From the NCBI RefSeq assembly GCF_037893015.1, contig NC_133658.1, positions 885,808,977-885,872,976 of the forward strand: a stretch of 64,000 bases of DNA. Reading direction: 5' to 3'. How positions within the stretch are numbered: position 1 is the first letter of the stretch; every line of letters begins with the position of its first letter. Shown here one piece after another: positions 52,658 through 63,880 of the stretch. Origin of the DNA: Macrotis lagotis (taxonomy: Eukaryota > Chordata > Mammalia > Peramelemorphia > Peramelidae). A model generated the notes under the pieces. That model had not been told where the DNA came from and did not search any database. It saw only the letters and a program-made list of their open reading frames with translations. A program made the translations under genes and the position numbers.

Positions 52658-53046
52658 TCAACTGGATTAACTACCATTTGTTGACAGTGGCTCTGGGAGC
52701 CATCTTGGTGTGTTGGATGCCCCTTTACAGTGACCCAGACACATGGTTTCCTTTGGGATTCATTCACCTTCTTTTCAGTTGAAGTTTCAGGTTTTGTTTT
52801 TTGTTTTGTTTTGTGTTTCGAACGTATCTTGTTCAATGTTGTCAAGGTCGAGCTTCTTGTTTCGCGGCCTCACATGCAGTGTCCACTCTGATTTGCTACA
52901 TTTATATATATCTGGAAGCTTAATGTACATATGAGTAGTTTGCCATGAGATAACACAGTGTAAACAGAGTAGAAACCCAGAAATCGTGACTTCTGTGTTC
53001 TCTCCATTTTGAGTATTTTGTAATTTTTTTGAAATATTTGTGGACA

Positions 53047-53052
53047 AATAAA
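53047..53052 (+). terminator. RERE: Distal poly(A) signal of RERE
   Basis: AATAAA in 'gtggacaaataaaaccaag', after a T-rich block ('tattttgtaattttttt'). The sequence changes character soon after. This is the most likely end of the full-length RERE mRNA, with cleavage about 15-25 nt downstream. Confidence 0.6.
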
Positions 53053-54305
53053 ACCAAGCTACACTACAGTATCTAGGCAATGGCCAGTGGAATGTGTCTC
53101 TTTACTTGGGGGATGGAAAGGTTGGGGAGGCTGTGAGATGAACAAACAAGATGCTTCCTTCAGAGCCAGAGCCTTGTTTTCATTGCCCAGCTATCTTGCT
53201 TTTAACCTGCTTGCTTCCTCCAGCTGCTGGGCTTGGGAAAAGGACCAAGTCCTTGAAGAGGTGGGGGAAGGAGCAGCAGGCACCACAGGAGCCAAGGCTT
53301 CAAGGGAAGGGAGAGCTTTGGGGCTAGGGCCATATTCTTTTTTATAGACCCTGGTGTTTTCAACAAAAAGGAGAGTCAGCTCTATTGAAAACAAGCTCTC
53401 AATGTGTCTTCCCAACACATTATCATGGAAATTGTAGTTCTTTGCATTTGATTGTAGATACTTGTGCTTACTTTTAGAGCAGCTTATGAAATTTGTTATT
53501 TGAATCACTTTGAGGATAATTGCATCCCTTGAATCACTATATTCTATTTTATGCACTTAAAAACATTGAGGACTCCATAGTGAACACCACAAACTGGGAG
53601 CTTTCCATTGGGTAAGGACCATAGGAGAGTGGAACTGTCCTGTTTTCCTCCTGAGTAACCTGTCCAGAATGTAGATATGCTTGGATTCCTGCCATCCTAA
53701 AAACAACAAAGTTCAGTTTTCCCTTTTTTTGTCTCAAATAAAAGAGAAGAAAACCATCTATTCTAGTAGAGGGTTAGAAGTAGTTCTTGATGATTCCAGG
53801 CTGTAATATAATCCCACTTACCACCCACTATAAATTGGTTTATTCTCTCCCTCCACTCACTCTTCCCTTGCTTCTCTCTCAGACCAGCCCTGGCTCCCAC
53901 AGGTATTACTCATTTAGCTTTGGAATTGACCCTTAGCTTAAGAAAGAGAAGGGGATCCACAACCTGCTGGTTTTTTATCCACTCAAGCTTCCTAAGTAGA
54001 AATGATAGGTCATGCATTAAAAACATGAAAACAACCACAGGAGGTCAACAGGGACACACCTTCCCTGAATAATGCAACAACTGCTGACCTTCCCAGAAGG
54101 GATCCTATAGCCATTTGTAGTGGCTTTTAAAGACTAGGTCTCCCTGACTTACCAGTCTATTCCAGGTCCATGCCAATACTGCCTGGCTCCTCAGTTTTCA
54201 AAGTGGGTTGTTGCATCCATCCTTAAGCAGGGACTTGCCATATTGATGCTATACCTTGCACAGATACCCAGGTGACTCAAACCCCAAGCTTCTTAGAATT
54301 CCCAA

Positions 54306-54379
54306 GATTGAGAGATATGCCAGCCTCAGCCTCCTGGGGTAGCTCAGTTTACAGGTATGTGGCACCCTACCCAGCTCAG
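54306..54379 (-). pseudogene. 7SL (SRP) RNA-like fragment
   Basis: The plus strand reads 'gccagcctcagcctcctggg', then 'gtagctcagtttacagg', then 'gtggcaccctacccagct'. This resembles the reverse complement of the 5' (Alu) domain of 7SL RNA, with its CCAGCCTCAGCCTCC...GTAGCTGGGACTACAGG order. Primate Alu elements do not exist in marsupials, so a 7SL retropseudogene fragment is the simplest reading. The flanking 'attgagagatatgccagcctc' also aligns loosely with the adjoining 7SL sequence. Confidence 0.5.
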
Positions 54380-55449
54380 CCCTCGTTTATAAAGATTTCA
54401 AGCCAGGGAAAACTTACTAGCTCCCGAGAATGTCCATGTTAGTTTGGGATAGGAATAACTTAGGATGGTTTCCTTTATGTCAAGTTTAATTCTCCCCCTC
54501 CCCTCTCTCTCCCCCAACAGAACCAGAATAACTTGTCTTGCCAAGACAGCCCATCCCTTGCATTCACCCCTCATTTCTCCTCCCTGGCCAAATAATCCCC
54601 TTCAGTGAATGTACTCCATACCCAAATTTGATGGAGCTGAGCCGTCGCTATTTGATGAAACAATGATTTGTGTTCTAACCAAGAGCTAAAGTAACTTACT
54701 TGATTTTCCTCAATCAGGATATGTAAAATTTGTACATCATAAAAAAAAATCATACCTACAGACAGACACATCACTAGACCTTGCACTAGCCTTTCAGCAA
54801 GTTCTATTTTTACAGTGTTTGTGTTCAAAAGCTATATGACACAGCCTACCCTATGTCTATTCCTTGTAATTTGCATGTTGAAATGGTGTCTTTTTCTTCC
54901 TAACTTCACTTCTCTTTTTTTTCCCTTAGGACTTCTAGCTCCCCAAATTGCTAATTTAGGATTAAAGGATTTTCTTCTCCACACACTTGATTTGCACCAA
55001 ATATAATCAGTGCTCCTTCACCCACCTTTTTAATGCAGAAAAGCCCTCTTCCTCAGACTTAGGGGTACCTCTGGAGTATGGCTTATACCCAAAGTACTGG
55101 GAACTCGGTAGATTGCCTAGAACACATGGTACAGTAGACCTAATTTAATTCAACTTTCCATTCCACCAAAGGCTGGCAATGAAGTCTTGGGCAAGGCCTT
55201 AATCTCTTAGGCCTCATTTAGATGTCTTCCAGTAGTAGCTTGAGACAAAATTGAGGTTGGGACCTGCCCAAGATGACTGGACTAATGTTCCAGCTGGGAA
55301 AAAATCTCTGGTCACATACTGTTACCAAAGAAGGAATTTCACATCCCAGGTCTTGCCACTCTTCTCATAAATGGCAGCACTTCGGTGAACTTGGGTTATA
55401 GATGCTTGCTTTCTCCCAGCATGCTGCCATGTTAGTGGAATTAAGGGAG

Positions 55450-58200
55450 TTCTGGGGGATAGGAGGTTTCCTTCAGAAAATGGGATTTTAGTTGAGACTT
55501 GAAGAAGGAAGAAAATCAATCTAGAAGACAAAGATAAGGAGGGAGAGTGTTCCAGACAACTGGGATAGTCAGATAGAATGCCCAGGCAAAGCTGAGAAGT
55601 GTAATTTTTGTGGGAGAAATTGCCAGGAAGCCCCTTTATCATTGGTGTCATAGGATATGAAGGGCTTTGAATGCCAAACAGAAAATTTTGTATTCACTCC
55701 CAAAGATAATAGGGAGCCACTGGAGTTAATTTAGGAGGGGGGAGTGGTGAGCTGATCCCACCTACACTTTAGGAAAATCATTTTTTGCCTTAATGGAAGA
55801 TGAAATGGAGAGGGAAGAGACATGAGGCAGGTGTTTGTGTTTGCTTCACCAGCTCCACCAGCAGCTATTGCATAAGTTCAAGATGATGAGGCTTTGCTCC
55901 CAAATGTTGGCAGTGTCAGAGGAGAGAAGGGCCTGTATTCAAGAGATGATAGAATGACTGGCAGGTTGGAGGAAAGGGGGAAGAGGATGGCACCTACATT
56001 GTGAACCCAAGGGACTGGGAGTATGGTGTTTACCCTACAGTAATAGAGGGTTTGGGGAGTGGCTCAAGGGAAAGATAATGAGTTCAGTTCTGAACATGTT
56101 GGGTTTAAGATACCATCCAGTTGGTGGAGATGTCTGAAAGGCAGCAGAGATGCAAGATTGAAGGTCAGCAGGAAAGTTGGTGTCATATAGGTTGATTTGA
56201 GAATCATAAATTCATAGGAGCTGATGAGAGATTACCAAGAGAAAGGAGGGAGAAGAGAAGAGAACCCCCAGATGGAGCCCTGTATAGTGGGTGTGACCTG
56301 GAAGAAGATCAGCAAAACACAGAGAAGGAGCAAATAGGAGAGAGAGGCACCCTAAAGAGAAGAGAATATTAGTGATCAATAGGCCACAGAGAGGTCAATG
56401 AGAATTGAGAAAAAAGCCACTGGATTTGGCAACTAAGAAATCAGTAACTGTGGAGAGAGCAATTTTAGTGGAATGATAAGGTTGGAAGCTGGATTGTAAG
56501 AGTTAATAAGAGAAAAGGGGCAGCTAGGTGACACAGTGGATAGAGCACTGGTCCTGGAGTCAGGAGTACCTGAGTTCAAATCTGGCCTCAGACACTTAAT
56601 GATTACCTAGCTGTGTGGCCTTGGGCAAGCTACTTAACTCCATTGCCTAGCAAAAAAACAAAAAAAAAGAATAAAAGAAAGTGAAGGCATCTCTTGTACC
56701 CAATCTTTGGCAGAAAAAAAATGGAATAATTAACAAGTATGGAAGGTTCAAGTTAAAGTATTTTTTATTTCTGGGATAGGGATGACACTAACATATTTGT
56801 AGAAGGAAGAAAGGAACTGGTTACAGCAAATGAAGATGGGAGAGTGGGGATGATTGAGGAGATAGTCTTTAAAGGAGATGTAGTGAAATGGTATTAGTGC
56901 AGGTAGAGAGGACTTAGCCTTGGTTAAGGAGTAAGGTCACCTCTTCATGTGAAACAGTAGTGGCATCAGAATACTGCAGAACGAGGAAGAGGAAATTGAC
57001 AGCCAATAGCCTTAATTTTTTTCTATAAAGTATGAAGCATCGTTCTCAGCCAACAGAGTGGGAAGAGCAGAAAGCCATGGGAGATCTTAGGAGAGAGAAA
57101 ATGCTTTGGAAGAGCTGCTGGGGAGAATGGGATGGTGAGTTGATCGTGACGTATAGTAGGATTCCCTAGTAGCAGTGATGGTCCAGTTGAAGTTATGTCA
57201 CACAAATTTGTAGTGGATTCAGTCAGGATGGTTGCATGATTTTTTCCACTTCAATTTTTAAACACGTGTGAGAGTGAACACTGGTGCTGTGATCCAAGGC
57301 TGAGCCACGGATGGGCAAAACTCGAGATCAGTGTTGAATTTGTTCAACAGTTAAGAAGAGGGGCAGAGGGAAGATAGGGCTGATGCAGGCATGATGGTTC
57401 CCGAGAGAACTGAGTGTTCAAGGGATGGAGGTCAGTGTGGAACAACAGGATTTGGTAAGGGAAGGATATAGTCAGATTTTGGAATTCTTGAACATGGATG
57501 TGTGAAGGACAAGATCAAGCTTTTTTCAGTGTGCAACTGAGGTGGAATGAGTGAGTTGAGGAAATGGGAGGTTAAGGGTTTTTGAGGGAGAGTCATCATT
57601 GTCTGCTAGGAAGAGAAAAATGGTGAACCAGGTACCAAACTCATGGAGGAAGGTTTTTGGTCAGCAGCTATCAGGATCTTGATTGGGTGATCATTATAAA
57701 TGGCATTCACCTCAAAGGAGAGTTTATTGAGTAATAGGTGATGGAAGAAGAACCCAGAAGTGGCCATGGGAAGCAAAGAGTATTCCAACTCCCTCTACCT
57801 TGACCAGTAAGCCTAAGGGAATGAGTGAAAATGCAGCCAGTACTAAAAAGGGTGGACAGTGAGTTGTCTCATGAGGAGAGATCAGTGATTGCTAGAAGAT
57901 GAAAGGAGAGGAGGAAGAGATTTAGAATGCAGGGAAGTTTGTTGCCAATGAACAGGTATTCCAGGGGGCACAATAGGAAGACTGGGTAGAATTTGGATGG
58001 CACTTTGGGATGGGAGGATTTTGAGAGATGGGAATAAGGTTTCAATGATAAGAGCTCAGAACCATCAGGTATATAAGGTATGACTAGATTATGAAACACT
58101 TATAGAATGGAAGGCACCTGGTGAGTCAACAAGGCCACTCCAAAGACTGGAGATAAGGTATGCATTAATCCAGCAGGAAGTCTTGCCCCCACCAACTTTC
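55450..58200 (-). mobile_element. Decayed L2-like (CR1-clade) LINE, antisense
   Basis: Reverse-strand translation of about 56,200-56,500 gives stop-broken but recognisable L2 reverse-transcriptase phrases: a QSGF-like block, then VAKSSGFFSILIDLSVAY, and later QGS/GPLLF-like and Y-ADD-region relics. Plus-strand phrases such as 'atagggagccactggagtt' and 'gataatgagttcagttctg' are typical of antisense mammalian L2-type repeats. It is heavily mutated and inactive. The right-hand boundary is uncertain. Confidence 0.65.
56517..56669 (+). mobile_element. tRNA-headed marsupial SINE nested in the L2-like LINE
   Basis: Forward full-length copy flanked by aataagagaaaa / aataaaagaaa. It interrupts the antisense L2-like element, so it is younger. 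Confidence 0.92.
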
Positions 58201-58299
58201 CCCTTCCTCCACTCTGGTAGTGCAACAGGAGATAGAAGGTAAATGTTGCTTCCTGGTCTCCAGGACACTTCTTTCCCCAAAGAGTTCAGTACCTGGGTT

Positions 58300-58960
58300 C
58301 AGTGTTTCTCCTCCCTGACTCCTGCCCACATACTTGGGCGACTTCAACATACAGTACTGACTCCCTCAGATCCTAACCTCTTAGTTCCTTAACTTACCTC
58401 ACATGACCTACCCTTCAACCCCACACAGAAATCATTATGTCCTTGATTTTGCCATCGTCACAAATACCACTTTAGCATTTACTAGCTGAAATTCCCATAT
58501 CCAATCACCTCCCATTGTCAATCCACCTCTCCCTCTGCCTCACATCTCTAACATATTTCTGTGTCCTCATCATGAACTCCAATTTCTCCACCCCTCACCA
58601 TTCCCAATTTATCATTCCTGGATTAGCCATTCTTTTTCCCCCATCTTGACCCATCAGTGAATTGGATCAACTCTGCCCCTGTTATCACAAGGCCAAACTT
58701 GTCCTGCCAAACCTAGCCATAGATCACTCCCACTGTCCATTGTCTTCACTCCTCTCATTGAATCAAGCCAGAGAAAGAAAATCTAAAAACCCCTCTGCAT
58801 GGATCCACTACAAATTTTTGTTACATAACTCAATTGGGTCCCCCACTGGTGAAAGGCGATCCATTTATATCTTTCTAATTAATGCTGTATTCCACTTTCC
58901 ATAGTGGTGCTTCCAAACCTTTTCATTACTCCTCAAACCTCCCCTGGCTCTCCTTTCCCC
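58300..58960 (+). mobile_element. LINE endonuclease-like relic
   Basis: The plus-strand frame reads LGDFNI at 58334-58351, the GDFN motif of LINE apurinic endonucleases, followed by a broken frame containing HYVLDFAIVTNTTLAF. Many stops are present. It is opposite in orientation to the adjacent L2-like element, so it is either another insertion or an inverted piece. Confidence 0.35.
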
Positions 58961-59019
58961 CTCCCTCTTAGCTAAGAACCTGGCCTCATATTTCACTGAA
59001 CAAACTAAGGTCTCCTGAA

Positions 59020-59190
59020 GTTTCTTATGAGGGTCATAGTCTTAGAACTAGAAAAGCTCAAATGCTGGTCATTTTACAAAACTCAGTCCTTGATAGGACA
59101 AAGTGACTTGCCCACCACCGTTACAGTGCTTCAGCCAGAATTCAAACTTGGGTTCTCTGACTGCAAACCCAATCATCCAGACTAAGAAGT
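59020..59190 (-). mobile_element. MIR-like SINE relic
   Basis: 'gacaaagtgacttgcccacc' and 'ccagaattcaaacttgggtt' are MIR core phrases in reverse orientation. Confidence 0.45.
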
Positions 59191-60399
59191 TTAGGCTTTT
59201 TTAGAAGACAGTATGACTTTGGGTATAGGTTTCTGATTGCAGGAGCCACTATGACCTTCAGCCTATTCTATCCCGGATTGAGGAACCATCCAGTTCTCCA
59301 AAGGGGGATTCTTAGATTCTACAGTTATTATCAGTTGATCAAGCTTAATAGCTGTGTTTTGGGGAGAGATACCTTCAGTAACGATATAATCTATGATAAA
59401 ACCAGATCCATGATGATCCTTGAAGGATATTTTGAAGGGATAAGAGTTTACTAGCCTCAATATTGCTTTAGCCTCTGCAATCATCACTTTGCAATGGTTT
59501 TGCTTAGATTTGTCCTTGGCAATGGAGTTGGGAAGTCAGAATTCTGAAATTTCAAATTTGGCCAAGAAAACTTAAAAAGATATTTTAAAAGATGCCATGG
59601 AGAACCCCCCCCCCCCCCAACCAATGACAACTTGAGTAATATCTTCTGGTTTGATGTTAACCCTGAAAAGGATAACCTTTCCTATTAAAACCACCTCCAA
59701 GATTGGGTGATTTTCTTGCAGCCTAACACCAAAATGACACTTTACTGCTCCCCATACTCCTTTAACCCTCTACCTGCTTTGAGAGATTAGAGACTTGTAT
59801 CATGGTGGATAACTAGGAAATGCAAGTTTTAATAGATGAACTCCTCTCCTTATAATTATGTATTCTTTTGGTGGTTCACCAAAAAAGACCAATAAGCTAT
59901 GAAGTGAACCCATGGGTTAGGAAGTCATTCTGCTCATACCCCTAGCCATAGCCAAGTTACCCCCTTTTCACTGACCTTCAGTCTCCTCGTTAAAATAGTT
60001 TAGTTGAGTTTCATGATCTTTCTGGTCTTTTCCAGGTCAGTGATCTAATTCTACTGTACATTTGTGTTAAGACTCTTAGTAATTAAATTTAAGGCTTTCT
60101 GAGCAGGAAATATATATCTCAGGGGAACTTAGCTAAATTCTTCTTATCATCTAAAATGAACCTGGATCCCATCTCCCAGAATATCTTACAGGAATTATCT
60201 TTATATTAAATGATGAATATTGGGATCCATGAGGTCTCTTCTATTTATAAGTCACAGGAGAAACACACAAGACAGTATTGCTTGCAATGCACGTTCGTGG
60301 GTTCTTCCACCTCAGGATCAATAGAGGCATTAGTTTCCCAGCTCACCCTGCCAGGAAGACCCTCACCATTAGAAAGAACAGACTTAGTTGGGTTTTTCT

Positions 60400-60586
60400 T
60401 TTTTTTTTTCTTTTTTGCTATTTATTGTCTCATCACATATTTACAATAGGAAATCTTTCTACTTGTACACTGGTTTAGGCGGCTGGTCAAGGCAATCCAG
60501 TCATTCCATTGGTCAGCTCTTAACTAGCCCTTTTTCAGAATGCCTGTGTTACAAGCGGTAGTCCCAAAGTGGAGGTCTTCAGGGCA
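60400..60586 (-). other. SLC45A1: SLC45A1 3' UTR (short)
   Basis: From the stop codon down to a minus-strand AATAAA at 60421-60426, followed on that strand by an A-rich run (T-rich on the plus strand, 60390-60415). The 3' end is inferred and the UTR would be only about 190 nt. A longer form using a more distal signal cannot be excluded. Confidence 0.55.
60421..60426 (-). terminator. SLC45A1: Poly(A) signal of SLC45A1
   Basis: 'tttatt' on the plus strand is AATAAA on the minus strand, about 160 nt after the SLC45A1 stop. The following A-rich tract could alternatively mark an old retroposon tail. Confidence 0.5.
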
Positions 60587-60853
60587 CTAGATGTTCAGCA
60601 GAAGTGGCTGATGTTCCTCTTCTAACTCCTCACTGGGAGGAATTTCATAAATGACAAAAAGGGAAGAGTACAAACAGCCCACGAAAGACACGAGGCTGGA
60701 GAAGTACATTACCCCATTGGCACTGCCCACCACTGAGGTCAATGGTCCCATGATAATGGAGACAAGAATCTGAGCTAAAAAGTACTGACAGCTCAAGAGG
60801 GAGATGTCCACCCCCATTCCTCGCTTGGTGCCATCCACAGTTGACCCTGAAAA
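60587..60853 (-). CDS. SLC45A1: SLC45A1 last coding exon (proton-associated sugar transporter A)
   Basis: On the minus strand the acceptor 'ttttttaatcag' ends at 60854. The exon then reads [40 protein letters not shown] and [20 protein letters not shown], ending [16 protein letters not shown] and a stop at 60587-60589 (88 residues, phase 0 start). It matches the C-terminus of human SLC45A1 as remembered. The two hydrophobic stretches are the last two of twelve expected membrane helices (MFS fold), and the tail carries an acidic EELEEEH and a dileucine-type LLL. The family member is a proton-coupled glucose/galactose symporter enriched in brain. The upstream exon is not within the window. Tail-to-tail position with RERE supports the call. 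Confidence 0.96.
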   Translation of the reverse strand, partial: FSGSTVDGTKRGMGVDISLLSCQYFLAQILVSIIMGPLTSVVGSANGVMYFSSLVSFVGCLYSSLFVIYEIPPSEELEEEHQPLLLNI

Positions 60854-61424
60854 CTGATTAAAAAAGAAGAAAAATGTGAGTTTCAAAAAAAAAAAGATGT
60901 CAAACCAATCATAATCAATAAAACCTTTTCTGAAACAGCAGCAGAAGAGTCTCTAATTTATAAGAATATTAAGGCTACCAGGGAGCCCCCATAGGACATT
61001 TTTAGATTTTCAGATTTCATCCTCAAGTGGAAAAATAGCCCAAAAGTTCTCTATTTGTCTTCAAAGTGATGACAACACCCCGAAGAATTCGGGCCATAAA
61101 AATAGAAACCAGAGAAGCATGAGCTGCTTCTCTACTTCCAAACTATGAGACCTTGGATGTAGCAGATCATCCAAGGGGTGACAGTATTCATGAAATAACT
61201 CCAAAAAAAAAAAGAGTTTGATATCTTCTTTAGCTTTAAAAAATGAAAACTTAGAAGGCTATCTGTGAGAAATTATATTGAGAATTAGCATAGAGTAAGC
61301 TAAGCATCCTCTTTTTTTTTTTTAAATTAAATGTGCATGTGTAGAGTGAATTAATTCAATCAACTTGCTTTCTCCCTAATGGCATGGAAGAAAAATTTTT
61401 ATAAGCCACTTTGATAAGCCAAGG

Positions 61425-61426
<2 letters not shown>

Positions 61427-61482
<56 letters not shown>
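61427..61482. repeat. (GT)n microsatellite in the SLC45A1 intron
   Basis: About 28 uninterrupted gt units. Confidence 0.95.
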
Positions 61483-63228
61483 TGGAGGAGAAGGGGAGAT
61501 TAAGGTAAGTGAGAGAAAGGGGCATTATGAGGTAAGAGGAGGCCACAGACAAATTCAACCTCTTTCACCCACTGATTGTTTCTACAACAGAAATTCTTAA
61601 CTTTTTGATATATCTGGACTCCCTTGGATAGTCAATGGACGGAGTCTAGGGAATCCCTTCTTAGGGATCTTACATTTTTAGATGCATCAAATGAAATACA
61701 TAGGATTAAAAAATTATATTGAAATACAATTATCAAAAAAATTTTAAACAGGACAGGGTGCACCTCTAATTCAGGACCCTATAAGACCCCTGAAATCATG
61801 TAATCTGTTGCTACCAAGGCAACCACAGGCAGGACTAGAAATTCAGCAACTCTAGGAGCTTTTTAGGGTGAAGTAATTAAACATTTGACCAAATATGGCA
61901 GACTCATTTTTAAGTTTTGGCCTTTGGCAGAAAGTATCCCCATGCCTACTCTAAAAAAAAAAGTCACATTCTCTTTTCTAACCCAATTGATCATCTGCCC
62001 CAGTATCTAGAACTCAGCAAAATGATGCTACTACTGCTACAGTTTAGACAAATTACAGAGATCCCTAGGTTTCACTGTCTGTGCTAGGACATACCAAAAG
62101 ATTACAAACCCTGAGTTTCACAAATTTCTATGAGGTGGCTGAGGGAGTTGGTCGCCATTTATCAATTTGTTTCCTTGGGAAAATGCAATTTGAGTTTCAA
62201 ATGAACTTTCTAAACACATCCTATCAGTAAGTTAAAAACTGCCTGAATATTCATTTCTGGTCCATCTTCTCTAATAACAACCCCAAGCAGCCTTGTTCTC
62301 TTATGACAAATGTCCCTGAATTCACCTCCTAAAAAAACCAGTCACCCTTAATCAAGCCAACACTGCTCCCAGAAGTTGTCCTATTCAAGAGCTATTTGTA
62401 TGTAGAAGAATCTTCCTAATAGCGGACGTGTATTTACAAAAGGTTTTACTTATATTACTTCATTCAATAGCCAGTTTTCTCTGCACCATTTTAATATAAC
62501 ACAGTATGATGAAGGATCCGTGTCAGGGCAGCCTTGAATCTCTGCCTCAGAGGGGCAGGATAATAATAACCTTTTAAGCCCGAAATGGTTCTAGAGGGGG
62601 AAGCAGCCACTGGGGTCCCTCTGGAATCTCAAAATCAAATTATTCTCAAGTCTTACTTCCATCAAAGAGGTGTCCCTTGCCCCATTCTGCTTTGTGATGA
62701 AATACAATAGCATTCCATGGGAGGAAAGCAACTACTGCTTCCCTTGGGGAATGACTGGAGGACTTTCAACTATGTTCGTAGGAAAACCAACGTTATTAAT
62801 AGAAGAATCTAAGCTGATTGACTCTGCTCTGATCTCTGAAAGAGGGAGCTGATGGCCTCTCCTGGAAGCACTCAAGCCCATCAGAAATAGCATTTCTGTC
62901 TGCTAAGGGTTGGGCACATTCATCTAATTCCAATGTTTAAGGCGATCAGGACTTCTGAGTACTCACATTAATTAAAACTACAAGGGAGAGAGTCACAACT
63001 ACTCTGGGTGTTGAAGTCTCTTGAAGACAGCCGTGTTCCTTTAACAGGAGGGGGGGGCTGCAGTGTCACCTGGGCTAGGGGGAATGCTCAGGAGGAGGTC
63101 AGCTCCCCTCGCGTGACCCGGCTCTCACGGGAGGAAAGTGCTTGGATGTTGCCAACATGGGGTTGTGGCCTCACTGAAGAAATCAAGCCAAAAGAGCACG
63201 GTGATTAGAATGGATTCACTTACACATT

Positions 63229-63720
63229 CTAGCAGCCGTTACACACAGCCTGGTAAAAAAACAAAGTCACCACTTCAGCTGAGTTGTCACTATTGGACTT
63301 GTTTCTAGAGTCAACATTGACTTGCCCACTCTTTGCCTGGGACTGCCAAGAATGAATCTCATAGCAAAGGGGGGGACCTTTTCTCATTGTGCTGCACAAC
63401 ACCCTCATCGGCGGCCACAGGGGTGACTTGTGCAATATATTCAGACATTCCCAAGAGGATATTCTCTTGGTTTCTTCCTCCAGAGTATGGATGACTTCCA
63501 TACTTGAGTACTTGGAAAGGCTGCCATTTTAGCACAGAGGCATAGTGGAGCGGAACCCACCCGCTTGGCAGTAGATCCTGCTTGCCAACATTATCTAGGT
63601 GAAGCACCTGCTCACTGCCAAGGCAGAGCTTCCTAAGCAAAGGAATCTTAGTCCTAGTCTAGCTTGATGCAACTGATGGGACCAAAGTGCTCCACAGAAA
63701 AGGATGCTCCGGGCTCCTGC
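63229..63720 (-). pseudogene. Possible decayed processed pseudogene, source not recognised
   Basis: On the minus strand a reading frame of about 90 codons (63640 down to 63359) includes LHLDNVGKQDLLPSGWVPLH and GRNQENILLGMSEYIAQVTP. One frame change near the G-run at 63370 lets it continue as YEIHSWQSQAKSGQVNVDSR to CNGC and a stop. Upstream, another frame gives EPGASFSVEHFGPISCIKL. The composition looks protein-like but I cannot name a parent gene. It may also be chance. It lies inside an SLC45A1 intron. Confidence 0.25.
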
Positions 63721-63769
63721 ATATGGGCAATTGTGGCTAGGGAACAACCTAGAGGAGAAAGTAGAGGGA

Positions 63770-63880
63770 AAAGTGGAAGGAAAGAAGGGAGGGAGGATGG
63801 GTCAGGAAGCATTAAGAAGGAAGGAGGGAGGAAGGGAAGAAAAGAAAGAAGCAAGGAGATTTACTTTTCTTCCAACCCAT
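63770..63880. repeat. Purine-rich AAGG/GGAG tract
   Basis: Mostly A and G on the plus strand with irregular aagg and ggag units. ORFs read through it are low-complexity artefacts. Confidence 0.75.

Larger units (their letters stand above)
49940..53070 (+). other. RERE: RERE 3' untranslated region
   Basis: This non-coding region of about 3.1 kb runs from the stop codon to the last poly(A) signal at 53047-53052. I place the cleavage site near 53,070 by inference. Inside are an AU-rich element at the very start, a TA-rich stretch with an 18-bp palindrome (50641-50658), alternating GT/CA arrays (51081-51346) and a perfect hairpin (52271-52300). Possible earlier poly(A) signals lie at 50393, 50610 and 52652. 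I see no SINE or LINE inserted here, unlike the introns, which suggests constraint. Short ORFs on either strand are not credible genes. Confidence 0.8.
53071..60399. other. RERE-SLC45A1 intergenic region (tail to tail)
   Basis: About 7.3 kb between the two convergent 3' ends. It contains a 7SL-like fragment (54.3 kb), a long antisense L2-like LINE (55.4-58.2 kb) interrupted by a younger SINE, a sense-strand LINE-endonuclease-like stretch (58.3-59.0 kb) and a MIR-like fragment (59.0-59.2 kb). About 53,100-54,300 and 59,200-60,390 show nothing I can name. Confidence 0.75.

Noticed and set aside
59263..59487. 74-codon minus-strand ORF between the genes
   Set aside because: Composition looks protein-like, but it is short, isolated and without a recognisable motif, start context or splice sites.
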